DNA of 64,000 bases from Candidatus Saccharimonadota bacterium (GCA_016286785.1 JAEEUB010000001.1:45788-109787), one strand, 5' to 3'. Counted from the first letter of the stretch, positions 49,279 to 60,077 are shown. The notes: generated by a model from the sequence alone, not told the origin. Numbers and translations: made by a program.

Positions 49279-49839
49279 GTGTACGGACCAACAGATCTTA
49301 AGAAAAATACTCTAATTACTTTGGATGGTCAACCATACAAAGTAGTTGAATACTCCCAAAAAGTTATGGGTAGAGGTGGTTCAATCGTGAATGTTAAGGT
49401 TAAAAATCTTATTTCTGGGGCGCTTTTGCCAAAAACCTTTAAAGGCCAGGAAAAGATTGAACCAGCCGAAGTCACTACTAAAAAAGTTCAATATCTTTAT
49501 AAGGATGATGAAAAGTTTTATTTCATGGATCCGGAAAACTTTGAGCAATACGAACTAAGTAATGACTTAGTTGGTGACTCAAAAGACTTCATGAAAGATG
49601 GTGACGAAATGGAAATCCAGTTCTACAATGGCACCCCAATTAATCTTGTTTTACCAAAAAACATTTGGCTAAAAGTTGATTATACCGAGAACGCCGTTAA
49701 GGGCGACACTTCTACATCAGTCATGAAAGATGCTACTCTTGAAACTGGCGTAGTAGTAAAGGTTCCTGCCTTTATTAAAGAAGGTGACATCGTCTCAATC
49801 GATACGGAGACCTACAACTACCGTGAACGAAAGAAATAG
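49279..49839 (+). CDS. efp: Translation elongation factor P
   Basis: YSQKVMGRGGSIVNVKVKNLISG; C-terminal VSIDTETYNYRERKK. Confidence 0.95.
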   Translation: MYGPTDLKKNTLITLDGQPYKVVEYSQKVMGRGGSIVNVKVKNLISGALLPKTFKGQEKIEPAEVTTKKVQYLYKDDEKFYFMDPENFEQYELSNDLVGDSKDFMKDGDEMEIQFYNGTPINLVLPKNIWLKVDYTENAVKGDTSTSVMKDATLETGVVVKVPAFIKEGDIVSIDTETYNYRERKK

Positions 49840-50398
49840 GGGATATTACAAAATTAAAGGCGCCGCATGCGCCTTTAATTTTGATTTTAAAGACAAAACA
49901 GTTTTAGATATTGGCTCGTCGACTGGTGGTTTTACAAAATATGCTCTAGATTCGGGAGCTAAAAAAGTAATTGCAATCGAAAAAGGTAGCAACCAAATGA
50001 TGATTCCGCTTCGCTATGATCCAAGAATAGATTTGCACGAAAAAACGGACATTTTTGATGTTAAAATTGCCCCAGCGGGAATCATTGAAAAAGCTCCAGA
50101 CGTCATCGTGGCGGATGTCTCTTTTATATCACTTAAAAGAGTTTTAAAATACTCTAAATTTCATCTAGCAGACAAAAATACGGATTTTCTGGTAATGATG
50201 AAACCCCAATTCGAAGCGGCTCCAAACCAGCTAAGAAAAGGTGTAGTTAAAAACGAAACCATGCGTCGCGAAATCATCAAGGATTTTGAATATTGGCTAC
50301 GCCAGAACAACTTTAAAATTATTAAAAAACGCGACAACGAGCTAACCGGTAAAACCGGCAATAAAGAACGCTTCTATTTATTAAGGACAATTCGTTGA
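49823..50398 (+). CDS. TlyA/FtsJ-like rRNA methyltransferase (GTG start overlapping efp)
   Basis: KTVLDIGSSTGGFTKYALDSGAKKVIAIEKG, VIVADVSFISLKRVL. Confidence 0.85.
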   Translation: MNERNRGYYKIKGAACAFNFDFKDKTVLDIGSSTGGFTKYALDSGAKKVIAIEKGSNQMMIPLRYDPRIDLHEKTDIFDVKIAPAGIIEKAPDVIVADVSFISLKRVLKYSKFHLADKNTDFLVMMKPQFEAAPNQLRKGVVKNETMRREIIKDFEYWLRQNNFKIIKKRDNELTGKTGNKERFYLLRTIR

Positions 50399-50430
50399 CT
50401 TTTTAAAACCATAAGCATATAATAAAATGT

Positions 50431-51477
50431 ATGAACTTATTACATGGTGTGGGCGATTTCTTTTCCCTCGATATTGGGACAAATTCGATGCGTTTAGTGC
50501 AACTATCTGGCGGCAGTCAGCGTGGCTGGACCTTGCAAAAATTTGCATACGTTCCAATCGACCCAAGACTTACACAAGACTCCTCAGAACTTGGCAAAAA
50601 AAGATTTGGCGAGGCAATCATGGGTGCCGTCGAGCAGGCTGGTATCAAAACTAAAAATGTTGCTCTTGGACTTCCTGCGAGTAAAACCTTTACTTCGATT
50701 GTCGAAACAGAAACCTTGCCAGAGAAAGAACTTCAAAAGTCGTTCAAATACGAGATCGATAAGTACGTTCCTATGCCAATGAGCGATGCTAAAGCGCACT
50801 ATATCATTTTGGGCCCAAGCCCAAACGATCCGGCCAAAACCGAGGTTTTAGTGTCTTCTGTTGCTAAAGATTATGCCGAATCCAGCATGGAGCTAATCGA
50901 AAAAACCGGGCTTAATATCATCGCGATGGAACCAGAGCCATTGGCGGCCGCAAGAGCGTTAGCAGTACCAGGAGCTATTGATGCTAATATGATCGTGGAC
51001 TTTGGTGAGCAGTCAACAGACATCATTGTTGTTTACAAAGACCAGCCAAGGCTAGTTCGTTCTATCCCGGGTGGATTTAGCGTTCTAGTAAAAGGCGTAG
51101 TGAGCGGCTTAAATGTTAGAGAGGATCAAGCGCGCCAGTTTATTCTTAAATTTGGCCTAGATCAAAATCAGTTAGATGGTCAAGTCTTTAGGATTCTCAG
51201 CGCCCATCTCGAAAACTTTTCGTCAGAACTCGCCAAATCTATTAGATTCTTCCAAACCAAATATATTAATGGTAAAGTTGGCGGTATCGTTTTGTCTGGC
51301 TACGGTGGCATGGTTCCTTTGTTTGCAGAATTTATCGAATCTAGACTCAACATCCCAACCATGCGCGGCAACCCATGGCAATTTGTAAGAACCACAGATG
51401 CGCAGCAACAAGCTCTAGCTAGTGTAGCCGGAGAATTTGCGGTAGCAATTGGCTTGTCGGAAAGGAGTAATGAATAA
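50431..51477 (+). CDS. pilM: Type IV pilus assembly protein PilM
   Basis: FSLDIGTNSMRLVQLSGG, actin-like fold motifs. Confidence 0.9.
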   Translation: MNLLHGVGDFFSLDIGTNSMRLVQLSGGSQRGWTLQKFAYVPIDPRLTQDSSELGKKRFGEAIMGAVEQAGIKTKNVALGLPASKTFTSIVETETLPEKELQKSFKYEIDKYVPMPMSDAKAHYIILGPSPNDPAKTEVLVSSVAKDYAESSMELIEKTGLNIIAMEPEPLAAARALAVPGAIDANMIVDFGEQSTDIIVVYKDQPRLVRSIPGGFSVLVKGVVSGLNVREDQARQFILKFGLDQNQLDGQVFRILSAHLENFSSELAKSIRFFQTKYINGKVGGIVLSGYGGMVPLFAEFIESRLNIPTMRGNPWQFVRTTDAQQQALASVAGEFAVAIGLSERSNE

Positions 51478-52628
51478 TGTCGAAAGAAATAAATCTCGTT
51501 CCAGATATTAAAGACGAGATGATTAAAACCCTAAAACTCCGTAATTTTATATTTTTCCTTTGCCTCGTTATTGCCTTAGCCAGTATCGGTGTAACTGCGA
51601 TTTTTGGCCTAATAGCTGGCGGCCAACAACTTGCAATAGAAGGCAAAAAAGATGCGATTGACCAACTTTCCGCTAAACTCAATTCATACAGCGATCTTAA
51701 TGATTTTCTAACCATCAAAGACCAGCTTGGCAATATCTCCACCTTAACCAGCAATAAACAAGTTTTTTCGCGAACATTTGATTTTCTACTCGCTCTAAAA
51801 CCAACTGGAGCCGATACAATCACAATCTCAGAGCTATCGGTAAACCTAGATGCCGAAAAGCCAACTTTTACTTTTGAAGCTCAGGCTAACGCAAATAAAG
51901 AGCCGTTCATCGACTACAATGTTCTAGATGCCTTTAAAAAGAGTATGAAATACATGCGTTATGATTACGGAAATTATGTCACAAGGGAAGGAGAGGTGAT
52001 CCCAGCCTATTGTATGATTGAAAGTGACGAGAACGGCAATGCCTTTAATGATGAATCAAGAGGCTATTACGCCTACTGGACTATTGATGCTGAGGGTTGT
52101 AATAAAACAAAATCCAAGGATTACAGCACCGAAGAATTTAACGGTCAAACTGTAGTTCGGATTTGGCGAACCCCACAGTTTAGTGAATGGTATAAAGAAA
52201 ACCCAGTTGAAGGCCAGCCAAAAATGACCCTAAGTGGCGAAATATCTAATGTACCACATTTTAAGAGTAACTGTATTAAATATACCGGCGATAACCGCGA
52301 ATCTAGCGCTAATCCCAAATGGACACCAGTTAACGATACCTGCTTACTCGTGCCAGACGGCGACGATGGTATAAAAATCACAGAATCTTCCAATGGCCGA
52401 AATGCTAGCGATGAATTAGTGCTTCGTTTTTCCGCAATACTCAGCCTCTCTAAAGAAATCTACAAGTTTTCTAACTCTCATCTAGTCGCAATTCCTCCGT
52501 CAGGCAAACGCAATGTTACCGATTCGTACGTTCAAGTTCAGGCTATGTTCGGCGAAAGAGCCGCAGACTGCGCGGAAGATGACATAGATTGTAAATCTAA
52601 CACTGCAAATGGAGGCAACAATGGCTAA
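51477..52628 (+). CDS. PilN-like pilus assembly protein
   Basis: INLVPDI start, single TM, position after pilM. Confidence 0.75.
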   Translation: MSKEINLVPDIKDEMIKTLKLRNFIFFLCLVIALASIGVTAIFGLIAGGQQLAIEGKKDAIDQLSAKLNSYSDLNDFLTIKDQLGNISTLTSNKQVFSRTFDFLLALKPTGADTITISELSVNLDAEKPTFTFEAQANANKEPFIDYNVLDAFKKSMKYMRYDYGNYVTREGEVIPAYCMIESDENGNAFNDESRGYYAYWTIDAEGCNKTKSKDYSTEEFNGQTVVRIWRTPQFSEWYKENPVEGQPKMTLSGEISNVPHFKSNCIKYTGDNRESSANPKWTPVNDTCLLVPDGDDGIKITESSNGRNASDELVLRFSAILSLSKEIYKFSNSHLVAIPPSGKRNVTDSYVQVQAMFGERAADCAEDDIDCKSNTANGGNNG

Positions 52629-53499
52629 GGAAATTGCAATCGGCAAACGTGCAAAAATTAGTGAAGCTCAGCAATATATGCTTCTGGCTGTACTTGTTGC
52701 TTCGGTCTTTCTTGGAGTAGCCGTCTCACTTGTATCCCATTTTATTAAACAAATATCCTTTAACACGAATGTAATAATGGCAGAGGAGCAATCAATTAAA
52801 TCATACTCCGATATCATCAAATCTGTGGGCGTATGCAAAAAACCTGGTGGAGATGTTTATTCAACCGATGAATTAAAAAAATGCAATCCTGACACAATAG
52901 AATTATCAGAAATACCAAACACGCTGCGTTCCAACATTCTAGAAAAAATGGCCGCAAACGAGGCTCTAAACTCTGTGCCAAAAGAAGATACCTCCGCAGG
53001 ATGCAACGACCCAACATCCGGAAAAAGATATACCTACGAAGAGTTAATGAAGAACTACGAAGAGTCAAAGAATAAAGGTCAAGAAGCCTTAAAGGAAGCA
53101 AGTCAGCGCATCAAGAGTTGCTCAGCTCTTCGCGTTATCCCAGACGCCTTACCCGCCTTTAAAAATGAAGAGGCTCTGATGGCGAGCATTGATATGCTTT
53201 ATCGCGTATCCGACTGGAAGCCTCAAAGTATCCATCCAAATCAGGATTCCAAGACTTCTACCATAGGCAACAATTTAAACGTTAGCTCTATTAATATCTC
53301 GCTCGAGGGCAACACTAAGACGGCAACTAACGTACTACGCAATTTTGAGCGTTCAATACGCGAACTTGATGTTAATCGCGCCACAATTAGCTGGAAAGAT
53401 TCTGATGAATTAACACTCTCAGCGCAAGCTTCTGCGTATTATACATCTGGCTCATCAATCACCGAAACCAAGAAAACCATAAAAGCGGAGGGCAAATAA
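52621..53499 (+). CDS. PilO-like pilus assembly protein
   Basis: Single N-terminal TM plus coiled coil; position in T4P operon. Confidence 0.6.
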   Translation: MAKEIAIGKRAKISEAQQYMLLAVLVASVFLGVAVSLVSHFIKQISFNTNVIMAEEQSIKSYSDIIKSVGVCKKPGGDVYSTDELKKCNPDTIELSEIPNTLRSNILEKMAANEALNSVPKEDTSAGCNDPTSGKRYTYEELMKNYEESKNKGQEALKEASQRIKSCSALRVIPDALPAFKNEEALMASIDMLYRVSDWKPQSIHPNQDSKTSTIGNNLNVSSINISLEGNTKTATNVLRNFERSIRELDVNRATISWKDSDELTLSAQASAYYTSGSSITETKKTIKAEGK

Positions 53500-53736
53500 A
53501 TGAAAACAGATTTAGTTAGTTCTATCGGTGTAGCAATCGCAGGTGTTTTGATAGCTTATTTTGTCTGCAACTTATTTATTGGCCCCATCGAGGATTTTAC
53601 AATTAACAGCGTAACTACCAAAGTTGACTCAACTCTTAGCGACCCCAGCCCAGAAGTCTTTAATTATAAAGCGCTGAATCCTACCGTAGAAGTATATGTT
53701 GGCGACGGCACAGATAACGACCAAGGAAACTCATAA
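53500..53736 (+). CDS. Small T4P operon membrane protein
   Basis: 78-aa ORF coupled to flanking genes. Confidence 0.65.
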   Translation: MKTDLVSSIGVAIAGVLIAYFVCNLFIGPIEDFTINSVTTKVDSTLSDPSPEVFNYKALNPTVEVYVGDGTDNDQGNS

Positions 53737-55496
53737 TGGCTCTCTTAACCAAAGAAGCTGAGGAAAGAATCCTAAACCTCCTCTTAAGTGAGGGGTTGGC
53801 TGATGCTAATTTGGTTTCGCCAATCATGCAACAAAACTACACAGAAGATAAATCTGTATTAAAGGAACTAGTCGAAAAAAGAATCATTAATGACGACATG
53901 GTAGCAAGAGCTACAGCGGCAATCTTGGGCGTACCATATGTTGAACTAAAAAACATCACAATAGATCAAGACATTTTATCACTAATTCCAAGTGAGGCCT
54001 CAACTAGAGTATTAGCTGTTCCGCTAGGAGAAAAAGACGGTATATTGAATGTTGCGATGGTAGATGTCACAAACGTCCAATCTACAGACTACCTCTCTAG
54101 TCTTGTTAATCGCCCGATTCGAGTTTGGATGTCGTCCGAACGTGGCATTCGTGAAGCCCTGGAACAATATCACGGCGATTTTTCCGGTGTTAATGAAGCG
54201 GTCCGCGAAACCAACGAGGAAAACGAAACTGAGCAAAAAGACGTAAAAACCATCGTTCAGGATTCCCCGATTTCTAAAGCTTTAACTACCATTTTAAGTT
54301 ATGCAGCCAAAACCAAAGCTTCAGATATTCATATCGAACCTCTAGAGAATTCCTTGATTATTAGATGTCGCATTGATGGCGTCTTAAGAAGAATCATGGA
54401 ACTTCCTAAGACCGTAGCTCCAGCTTTGGTCTCCCGCATCAAGATCCTTTCTAACCTTAAGATTGACGAGCACCGCATCCCGCAAGATGGTCAGTTTACT
54501 GTAATGGTGGACGACCAAGAGATTGATCTTCGTATCGCTATCTCTCCGGTAACATGGGGCGAACAGGTTGTAATCCGTTTGCTTGATAAAACTGGCGTCT
54601 CAATGGAGATCGAAAAAATGGGTATGACCGGCCGGGCCCTAAGGGATGTCCTTGGGGGGATTAGTCGTCCAAACGGCATGATTCTAACCTCTGGTCCTAC
54701 TGGTTCTGGTAAATCTACAACCCTTTACGCCCTAATCCAGAAGATTAAATCCGAACAGATAAATATTGTAACTTTGGAAGATCCGGTAGAGTACAAAATG
54801 GATGGTATTAATCAGATTCAGGTTAATGTCGATGCTGGACTAACCTTTGCATCGGGTCTAAGGTCAATTTTGCGCCAAGACCCAGACGTCGTAATGGTGG
54901 GCGAGATTCGTGACTCCGAAACCGCATCCTTAGCGGTGCAGGCAGCACTCACCGGGCACCTCGTGTTTTCCACATTGCACACCAACTCAGCTGCAGGCAT
55001 TTTGCCACGTCTCCTAGATATGGGGATAGAGCCATTTCTGTTATCTTCTACCTTGAATGTCGTAATCGGCCAGCGCCTAGTACGCCGAATCACCGAAAAA
55101 CGTGAAACCTATAAATCTTCCGAAATAGAAACCGAAGGCATCAACTCAATCGTGGGCAATCTTTTACCTAAAACTAAAGAAGAAGTTGCAGATATTAGCG
55201 AAGACCTTGGCTATCCTGGTCTCCCAGTTAAAAGTGAAGAACACTACATGCTAGCTCGCGGCGTCAACTCTAAAGAAACACCTGGTGGCTATTCTGGTCG
55301 AACCGGTCTATACGAGTCAATCGTAGTAGACGAAGATATTCAAAAACTAATCATTTCCGAGGCCACTGCAGGCGAAATTATGCGCGTAGCTAAATCCAAA
55401 GGTACAGTCACCATGCGCCAAGATGGAATCTTAAAGACGCTTGCAGGCATCACAACAATAGAGGAGGTAAACCGCGTAGCTAGTGATTTATCATAA
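53736..55496 (+). CDS. pilB: Type IV pilus extension ATPase PilB/GspE
   Basis: GPTGSGKSTTLYALI, VTLEDPVEYKMDGINQIQVN, LRQDPDVVMVGEIRD. Confidence 0.94.
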   Translation: MALLTKEAEERILNLLLSEGLADANLVSPIMQQNYTEDKSVLKELVEKRIINDDMVARATAAILGVPYVELKNITIDQDILSLIPSEASTRVLAVPLGEKDGILNVAMVDVTNVQSTDYLSSLVNRPIRVWMSSERGIREALEQYHGDFSGVNEAVRETNEENETEQKDVKTIVQDSPISKALTTILSYAAKTKASDIHIEPLENSLIIRCRIDGVLRRIMELPKTVAPALVSRIKILSNLKIDEHRIPQDGQFTVMVDDQEIDLRIAISPVTWGEQVVIRLLDKTGVSMEIEKMGMTGRALRDVLGGISRPNGMILTSGPTGSGKSTTLYALIQKIKSEQINIVTLEDPVEYKMDGINQIQVNVDAGLTFASGLRSILRQDPDVVMVGEIRDSETASLAVQAALTGHLVFSTLHTNSAAGILPRLLDMGIEPFLLSSTLNVVIGQRLVRRITEKRETYKSSEIETEGINSIVGNLLPKTKEEVADISEDLGYPGLPVKSEEHYMLARGVNSKETPGGYSGRTGLYESIVVDEDIQKLIISEATAGEIMRVAKSKGTVTMRQDGILKTLAGITTIEEVNRVASDLS

Positions 55497-55517
55497 TGCT
55501 TGTGGTATAATATTATT

Positions 55518-56603
55518 ATGCAAAATAGTGGGCAGACATCAGAAAACATCAGAATAGAAATATTGCTCGAGGAATGTATTCGTCGCAACGCGTCGGATCT
55601 TCATTTGCAGTATGGCTTGCAGCCAATCTTGCGCGTAGACGGAGTGTTAGCCCCAATCGCTAACATGCCCGTTTTAAACGAAGAGGCTGTAAAGAGACTA
55701 ATTTTTGCTACCCTGGACGAAGAACAGCAAAAAATCCTAATCAAAGATAAAGAGTTTGACTATTCTTTTGCTTTTGGCGATATTGCACGTTTTCGCGTTA
55801 ATGCTTTTAATGAAAGAGGTAAGCTTGCTGCGGCCTTTCGTTTAATTCCGAATCAAATCAAGGGAATTAATGACCTAGGTATGCCCACAATTGTTGAGAC
55901 TTTTGCTGAATATCCAAGGGGTTTAGTACTTGTAACCGGCCCTACCGGCTCTGGTAAATCTACTACTCTGGCAGCCCTAATAGATAAGATTAACCGCGAA
56001 AAAGCTTGCCATATTATTACCATCGAAGATCCAATCGAATTTACGCACAAATCTCAACGTGCCGTAATTGCACAACGCGAAGTCCATTACGATACTTTTA
56101 GTTTTGCGGCGGCTCTTCGCTCGGTGCTCCGTGAGGATCCAGACGTAGTCCTAATTGGTGAGATGCGCGACCTAGAAACCATCCAGGCGGCTATTACAAT
56201 TGCAGAAACCGGCCACTTAGTATTTGCTACTTTGCACACTAATTCCGCCGCCCAAAGTATAGACCGTATGATCGATGTTTTCCCGGCCCATCAGCAGCCC
56301 CAGGTCCGTACTCAGCTATCTAATATGCTAATGGCAGTTTGCGCGCAGCGTCTAGTCCCGGCCATCGGCGGTGGGCGAGTAGTAGCAGCCGAAATCATGG
56401 TGGCAAATTCCGCAATCAGAACTTTGATTCGTGACGGCAAAACCCATCAGATTGATACGGCTATTCAGACTGGCGCCGAACAAGGTATGCAGACCATGGA
56501 TAGGACCCTAGCAAAACTCGTGCAAACCGGCGTAATTACCTATGAGTCGGCAAGGGAATTTGCGGTTGACATGTCGGAGCTAGATCGCTTAGTGAGGGGA
56601 TAA
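55518..56603 (+). CDS. pilT: Twitching motility ATPase PilT (start moved to 55518)
   Basis: ASDLHLQYGLQPILRVDG, GPTGSGKSTTLAALID, LREDPDVVLIGEMRDLETI. Confidence 0.94.
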   Translation: MQNSGQTSENIRIEILLEECIRRNASDLHLQYGLQPILRVDGVLAPIANMPVLNEEAVKRLIFATLDEEQQKILIKDKEFDYSFAFGDIARFRVNAFNERGKLAAAFRLIPNQIKGINDLGMPTIVETFAEYPRGLVLVTGPTGSGKSTTLAALIDKINREKACHIITIEDPIEFTHKSQRAVIAQREVHYDTFSFAAALRSVLREDPDVVLIGEMRDLETIQAAITIAETGHLVFATLHTNSAAQSIDRMIDVFPAHQQPQVRTQLSNMLMAVCAQRLVPAIGGGRVVAAEIMVANSAIRTLIRDGKTHQIDTAIQTGAEQGMQTMDRTLAKLVQTGVITYESAREFAVDMSELDRLVRG

Positions 56604-56604
56604 A

Positions 56605-57810
56605 ATGAAGCGCTATAATTATAAAGCCAAAGAAAAAGAAACCGGCAAGATTGTTAAAGGCAGCGTGCAGGCCGAAACCGAAAGCATAGCCGGTCGCCTA
56701 CTTATTGACCAGGGTTATATACCGCAGACCGTAACCGAGGAGGGAACCGGCCTACTTAGTGGCATGAACCGCGTTACAACTAAAGACCGTATCATGTTTA
56801 CTAGGCAACTCTCCACTCTAATTGGGGCTGGATTGCCACTTGCTGTTAGCCTTCGTACCGTCGCCGAACAAACGCAATCCAAAGCCATGAAAAATGTAGT
56901 AGAAGAAATCTTGGCTAGCGTTGAATCCGGCAAAACCCTTTTTGACTCTTTCTCTCAGTACCCAGATTTATTTAATGGTGTTTATTTAGCATTGATTAAA
57001 GCCGGCGAAGTATCCGGTACCTTGGATTTGGCGTTAAAACGCCTAGCCGACCAAGAAGAAAAAGATGCCGCCATGATGAGCAAGATTAGGGGTGCTTTAG
57101 TTTATCCGGCCATTATCTTAGTTGTTATTATTGCGGTTCTTGCATTCATGATGATTATGGTGGTGCCACAGGTGAAAGGGCTATATGAAGACATGGGTGA
57201 AGAACTACCCGAACTAACCCAGCTACTAGTCGGGATTTCTGATTTCTTTGGCAATTTTTGGTGGCTTGTTTTGATTATCGTTGCGGCAACAGTAGGCGGA
57301 CTTTGGTATGCCGTCAAAAAGACACCCACCGGCCGGCATATCGCAGATAACTTTAAATTGCACGTACCAATCTTTGGTGGATTATTCCGCAAACTCTATG
57401 TTTCCCGTTTTGCTCGTACAGCCGAAATGATGTTGGCCACAGGCGTGCCTATGCTAGAATCCGTAAAAATCGCCGTCAATGCAACTAATAATGTAATAGT
57501 AGAAGAAGAATACTCAAAAGCCCTAGAGCCCATCAAAGGCGGTAAGCCTTTATCTGAGTCGCTAAAAGATAAAAATTATATGTTACCGCTTGTGCCACAG
57601 ATGGCATCAATTGGTGAAGAGTCTGGCAAAATTGACGAGATGCTAGGCAAAGCCGCTCAGGTCTACGAAAACGAGCTAGATGAACAAATTAACTCAATCT
57701 CTACCATGATCGAACCAATCCTTATGGTAATAATGGCAGGCTTAATTGGAGTAGTAATCGGCGGAACTCTACTACCAATTTATTCACTGGTGAACTCTGT
57801 AGCAGTCTAA
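56605..57810 (+). CDS. pilC: Type IV pilus inner-membrane protein PilC/GspF
   Basis: TRQLSTLIGAGLPLAVSLRTVAEQ; two GspF domains. Confidence 0.93.
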   Translation: MKRYNYKAKEKETGKIVKGSVQAETESIAGRLLIDQGYIPQTVTEEGTGLLSGMNRVTTKDRIMFTRQLSTLIGAGLPLAVSLRTVAEQTQSKAMKNVVEEILASVESGKTLFDSFSQYPDLFNGVYLALIKAGEVSGTLDLALKRLADQEEKDAAMMSKIRGALVYPAIILVVIIAVLAFMMIMVVPQVKGLYEDMGEELPELTQLLVGISDFFGNFWWLVLIIVAATVGGLWYAVKKTPTGRHIADNFKLHVPIFGGLFRKLYVSRFARTAEMMLATGVPMLESVKIAVNATNNVIVEEEYSKALEPIKGGKPLSESLKDKNYMLPLVPQMASIGEESGKIDEMLGKAAQVYENELDEQINSISTMIEPILMVIMAGLIGVVIGGTLLPIYSLVNSVAV

Positions 57811-57904
57811 GCTCATCTACTGTAGCAAAGCATTAAAAATACTTGCTTTTTATTTGTGATTAAGTTATGATAAGCATAAGAATAAAATCTAGAAAGGATT
57901 TATT

Positions 57905-58531
57905 ATGGCTAAAAATAATACAAACTCTAAAAAAGGCTTCACCATCATCGAAGTCGTGCTCGTGCTTGCTATCGCGGGCCTCATCTTCTTGATGGTCTTC
58001 GTCGCGCTTCCAGCCCTCCAGCGTTCACAGCGTGACACCGCCCGTCGTAACGACTTGGCTCGTGTCGACACTTCTTTGGTACAATACCAAACCAACAACC
58101 AAGGTACAAATGGCGGATCAAATCTTCCATTTGACTCAAAAACGTATATGGGTGGCATCAATTTTGCCTCAACTAATACTGCTCAAATTAACGGTCAAAC
58201 TGTGACCGTCGGTGGTGAATGTGGATCTCGCCCGACAGACAATACGGGCTCGAGTGATGCTATGGCTTGTATCTTTCTTAGGGATTATATGAACACCGGC
58301 GTTGCTGGCACTAGCAAGACAAACGAGTTTCAGGATCCAGCAGGTGTTTACTACGGGATGGACATCGGACAAGGTGCTTATAGTTATAAAGGCACCGATA
58401 TGGACTTCGTAATTCACGTACGAACTGGTGCTAAATGCCAAGGTGAAGTTGCGGTAGCCGATACTGCTCGTCACTTTGCCATTATCTATCGCCTAGAAGG
58501 TGCAGGTACTTACTGTATCGACGATCAGTAG
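57905..58531 (+). CDS. Type IV pilin/pseudopilin
   Basis: Prepilin site KKG-FTIIEVVLVLAIAGLIFLMVFVALP. Confidence 0.9.
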   Translation: MAKNNTNSKKGFTIIEVVLVLAIAGLIFLMVFVALPALQRSQRDTARRNDLARVDTSLVQYQTNNQGTNGGSNLPFDSKTYMGGINFASTNTAQINGQTVTVGGECGSRPTDNTGSSDAMACIFLRDYMNTGVAGTSKTNEFQDPAGVYYGMDIGQGAYSYKGTDMDFVIHVRTGAKCQGEVAVADTARHFAIIYRLEGAGTYCIDDQ

Positions 58532-58545
58532 AATCGCAAAAGAAT

Positions 58546-58576
58546 AAAAAATATCCCCAATTGGGGATATTTTTTT
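58546..58576. terminator. Bidirectional terminator AAAAATATCCCCAATTGGGGATATTTTTT
   Basis: Perfect palindromic stem flanked by A and T runs, between convergent genes. Confidence 0.85.
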
Positions 58577-58621
58577 CATCGCAACAAGAAGCGACAATAT
58601 CTAAATTAAATCAAAATTAAG

Positions 58622-59200
58622 CTAAGTGTTAATGCAATAAAACCCACCAGACTGCAGTGCGTAAAAAGCAGCCAGTTTTCTAAGATTGCTAGATTTAACT
58701 GGCCTCTCATTACTACAAGTTGCGGACGTGAGGATAATTATCGTGTACCTATTAGGAAAGAAAAGATCCTCAGTATTAATATTGCCACATCTTTCTCCAG
58801 CAACATTCGCAGCGCAAACCTGGACGTCAAGCTTGTAATTTTCGCCATCTGGATCCATAAAGTTTTCTTTTAGAAAATCGCGATAAAAGCCTTGCCACGA
58901 CGATGCATCCTCATTCGTAAAATCGCCCCACTCAATAGTAGTGCCGATTTGTCCTACACGCGGTAAAGCCCCACGATTCCTTTGCTGAAATGTCTTAACC
59001 TCGTCAATAAAGAAAATCAAATCCTCACGCCTGTTTGTATCCTTTTGCGAGGCTCTAAACCACGGCAAGGCCACAAACACCATCAAAAAAATCAATCCAG
59101 CAATCGCGATGGCAAGCGAAACTTCAATCATTGTAAAGCCAACTCGCATCTCACCCTTTTTCATATCTAAGATTATAAAGTATTTATGGTAAAATAACAA
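58622..59200 (-). CDS. Second pilin-like protein
   Basis: GEMRVG-FTMIEVSLAIAIAGLIFLMVFVALP. Confidence 0.85.
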   Translation of the reverse strand: MLFYHKYFIILDMKKGEMRVGFTMIEVSLAIAIAGLIFLMVFVALPWFRASQKDTNRREDLIFFIDEVKTFQQRNRGALPRVGQIGTTIEWGDFTNEDASSWQGFYRDFLKENFMDPDGENYKLDVQVCAANVAGERCGNINTEDLFFPNRYTIIILTSATCSNERPVKSSNLRKLAAFYALQSGGFYCINT

Positions 59201-59201
59201 T

Positions 59202-59993
59202 ATGTTAATCCTGTTGTTTGTTCTTGGCGCATGTATTGGTTCTTTCCTTTGTTGTCAGGTTCGCCGTCTGCATCTTAAATCAACGCGCCGTAAGCGCCTA
59301 GGATCCCGCTCGGTTTGCTTAAGCTGTGGTCAAAAACTAAAGTGGTACGACAATTTACCGATTATCTCCTGGCTGATTCTTAGAGGAAAATGCCGAAATT
59401 GCCATCATCGCATTGGCATAGCCGAACTGCTATCAGAGCTAGGCACAGCCTTGGCCTTTTTAAGCATTGGCATAAACTTTAATCCTATGGTTGCAGGTCC
59501 GCTAGACTGGTGTAGATTTATTCTACTGCTCATTTTTGTATCCACAATGTGCTTTTTAGCGATTTACGATGGACTTTACGGGGAATTACCGCTACTATTC
59601 TTAATCATCGCTATTATTCTTTCTGCAGCAGTTCTAGCCTTAAAAGAAATTAATCTTCTTTCGCTAGCCGGCTTTACACCAGAATTAATTACTAAGCCAA
59701 TTTTATCCGTACTAATTTTAGGTGGCTTATATCTTGTCCTCTTTTTAATTTCAAAAGGTAGGTGGGTTGGTGACGGCGACTGGCTCTTAGGTGTAGCAAT
59801 CGGGATAATACTATTCGAACCCTGGCTAGCACTGATCGAACTATTTTTATCAAACACCATCGCTTGTTTTATAATGTTGCCATTTGTGCTAAAAAGACGC
59901 AAGACCAAAATTTATTTTGGCCCATTTTTGGTTGTAGCTATGATTATTATTTTAGCTATTCCAGAATACTTATGTGGATTAATTAATTTTTAA
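59202..59993 (+). CDS. pilD: Prepilin peptidase (A24)
   Basis: CLSCGQKLKWYDNLPIISWLILRGKCRNCHHRI; GDGDWLLGVAIG. Confidence 0.9.
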   Translation: MLILLFVLGACIGSFLCCQVRRLHLKSTRRKRLGSRSVCLSCGQKLKWYDNLPIISWLILRGKCRNCHHRIGIAELLSELGTALAFLSIGINFNPMVAGPLDWCRFILLLIFVSTMCFLAIYDGLYGELPLLFLIIAIILSAAVLALKEINLLSLAGFTPELITKPILSVLILGGLYLVLFLISKGRWVGDGDWLLGVAIGIILFEPWLALIELFLSNTIACFIMLPFVLKRRKTKIYFGPFLVVAMIIILAIPEYLCGLINF

Positions 59994-60077
59994 AAATCCC
60001 CTTGCATTTTTACCACAACCATAATACAATATAAATTATCAAAGGTCATATTATTTAATAAACAGGTGTAGTTTAAA

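Noticed and set aside
50431-59993. Novel secretion system
   Set aside because: Gene content and order fit a standard monoderm type IV pilus locus.
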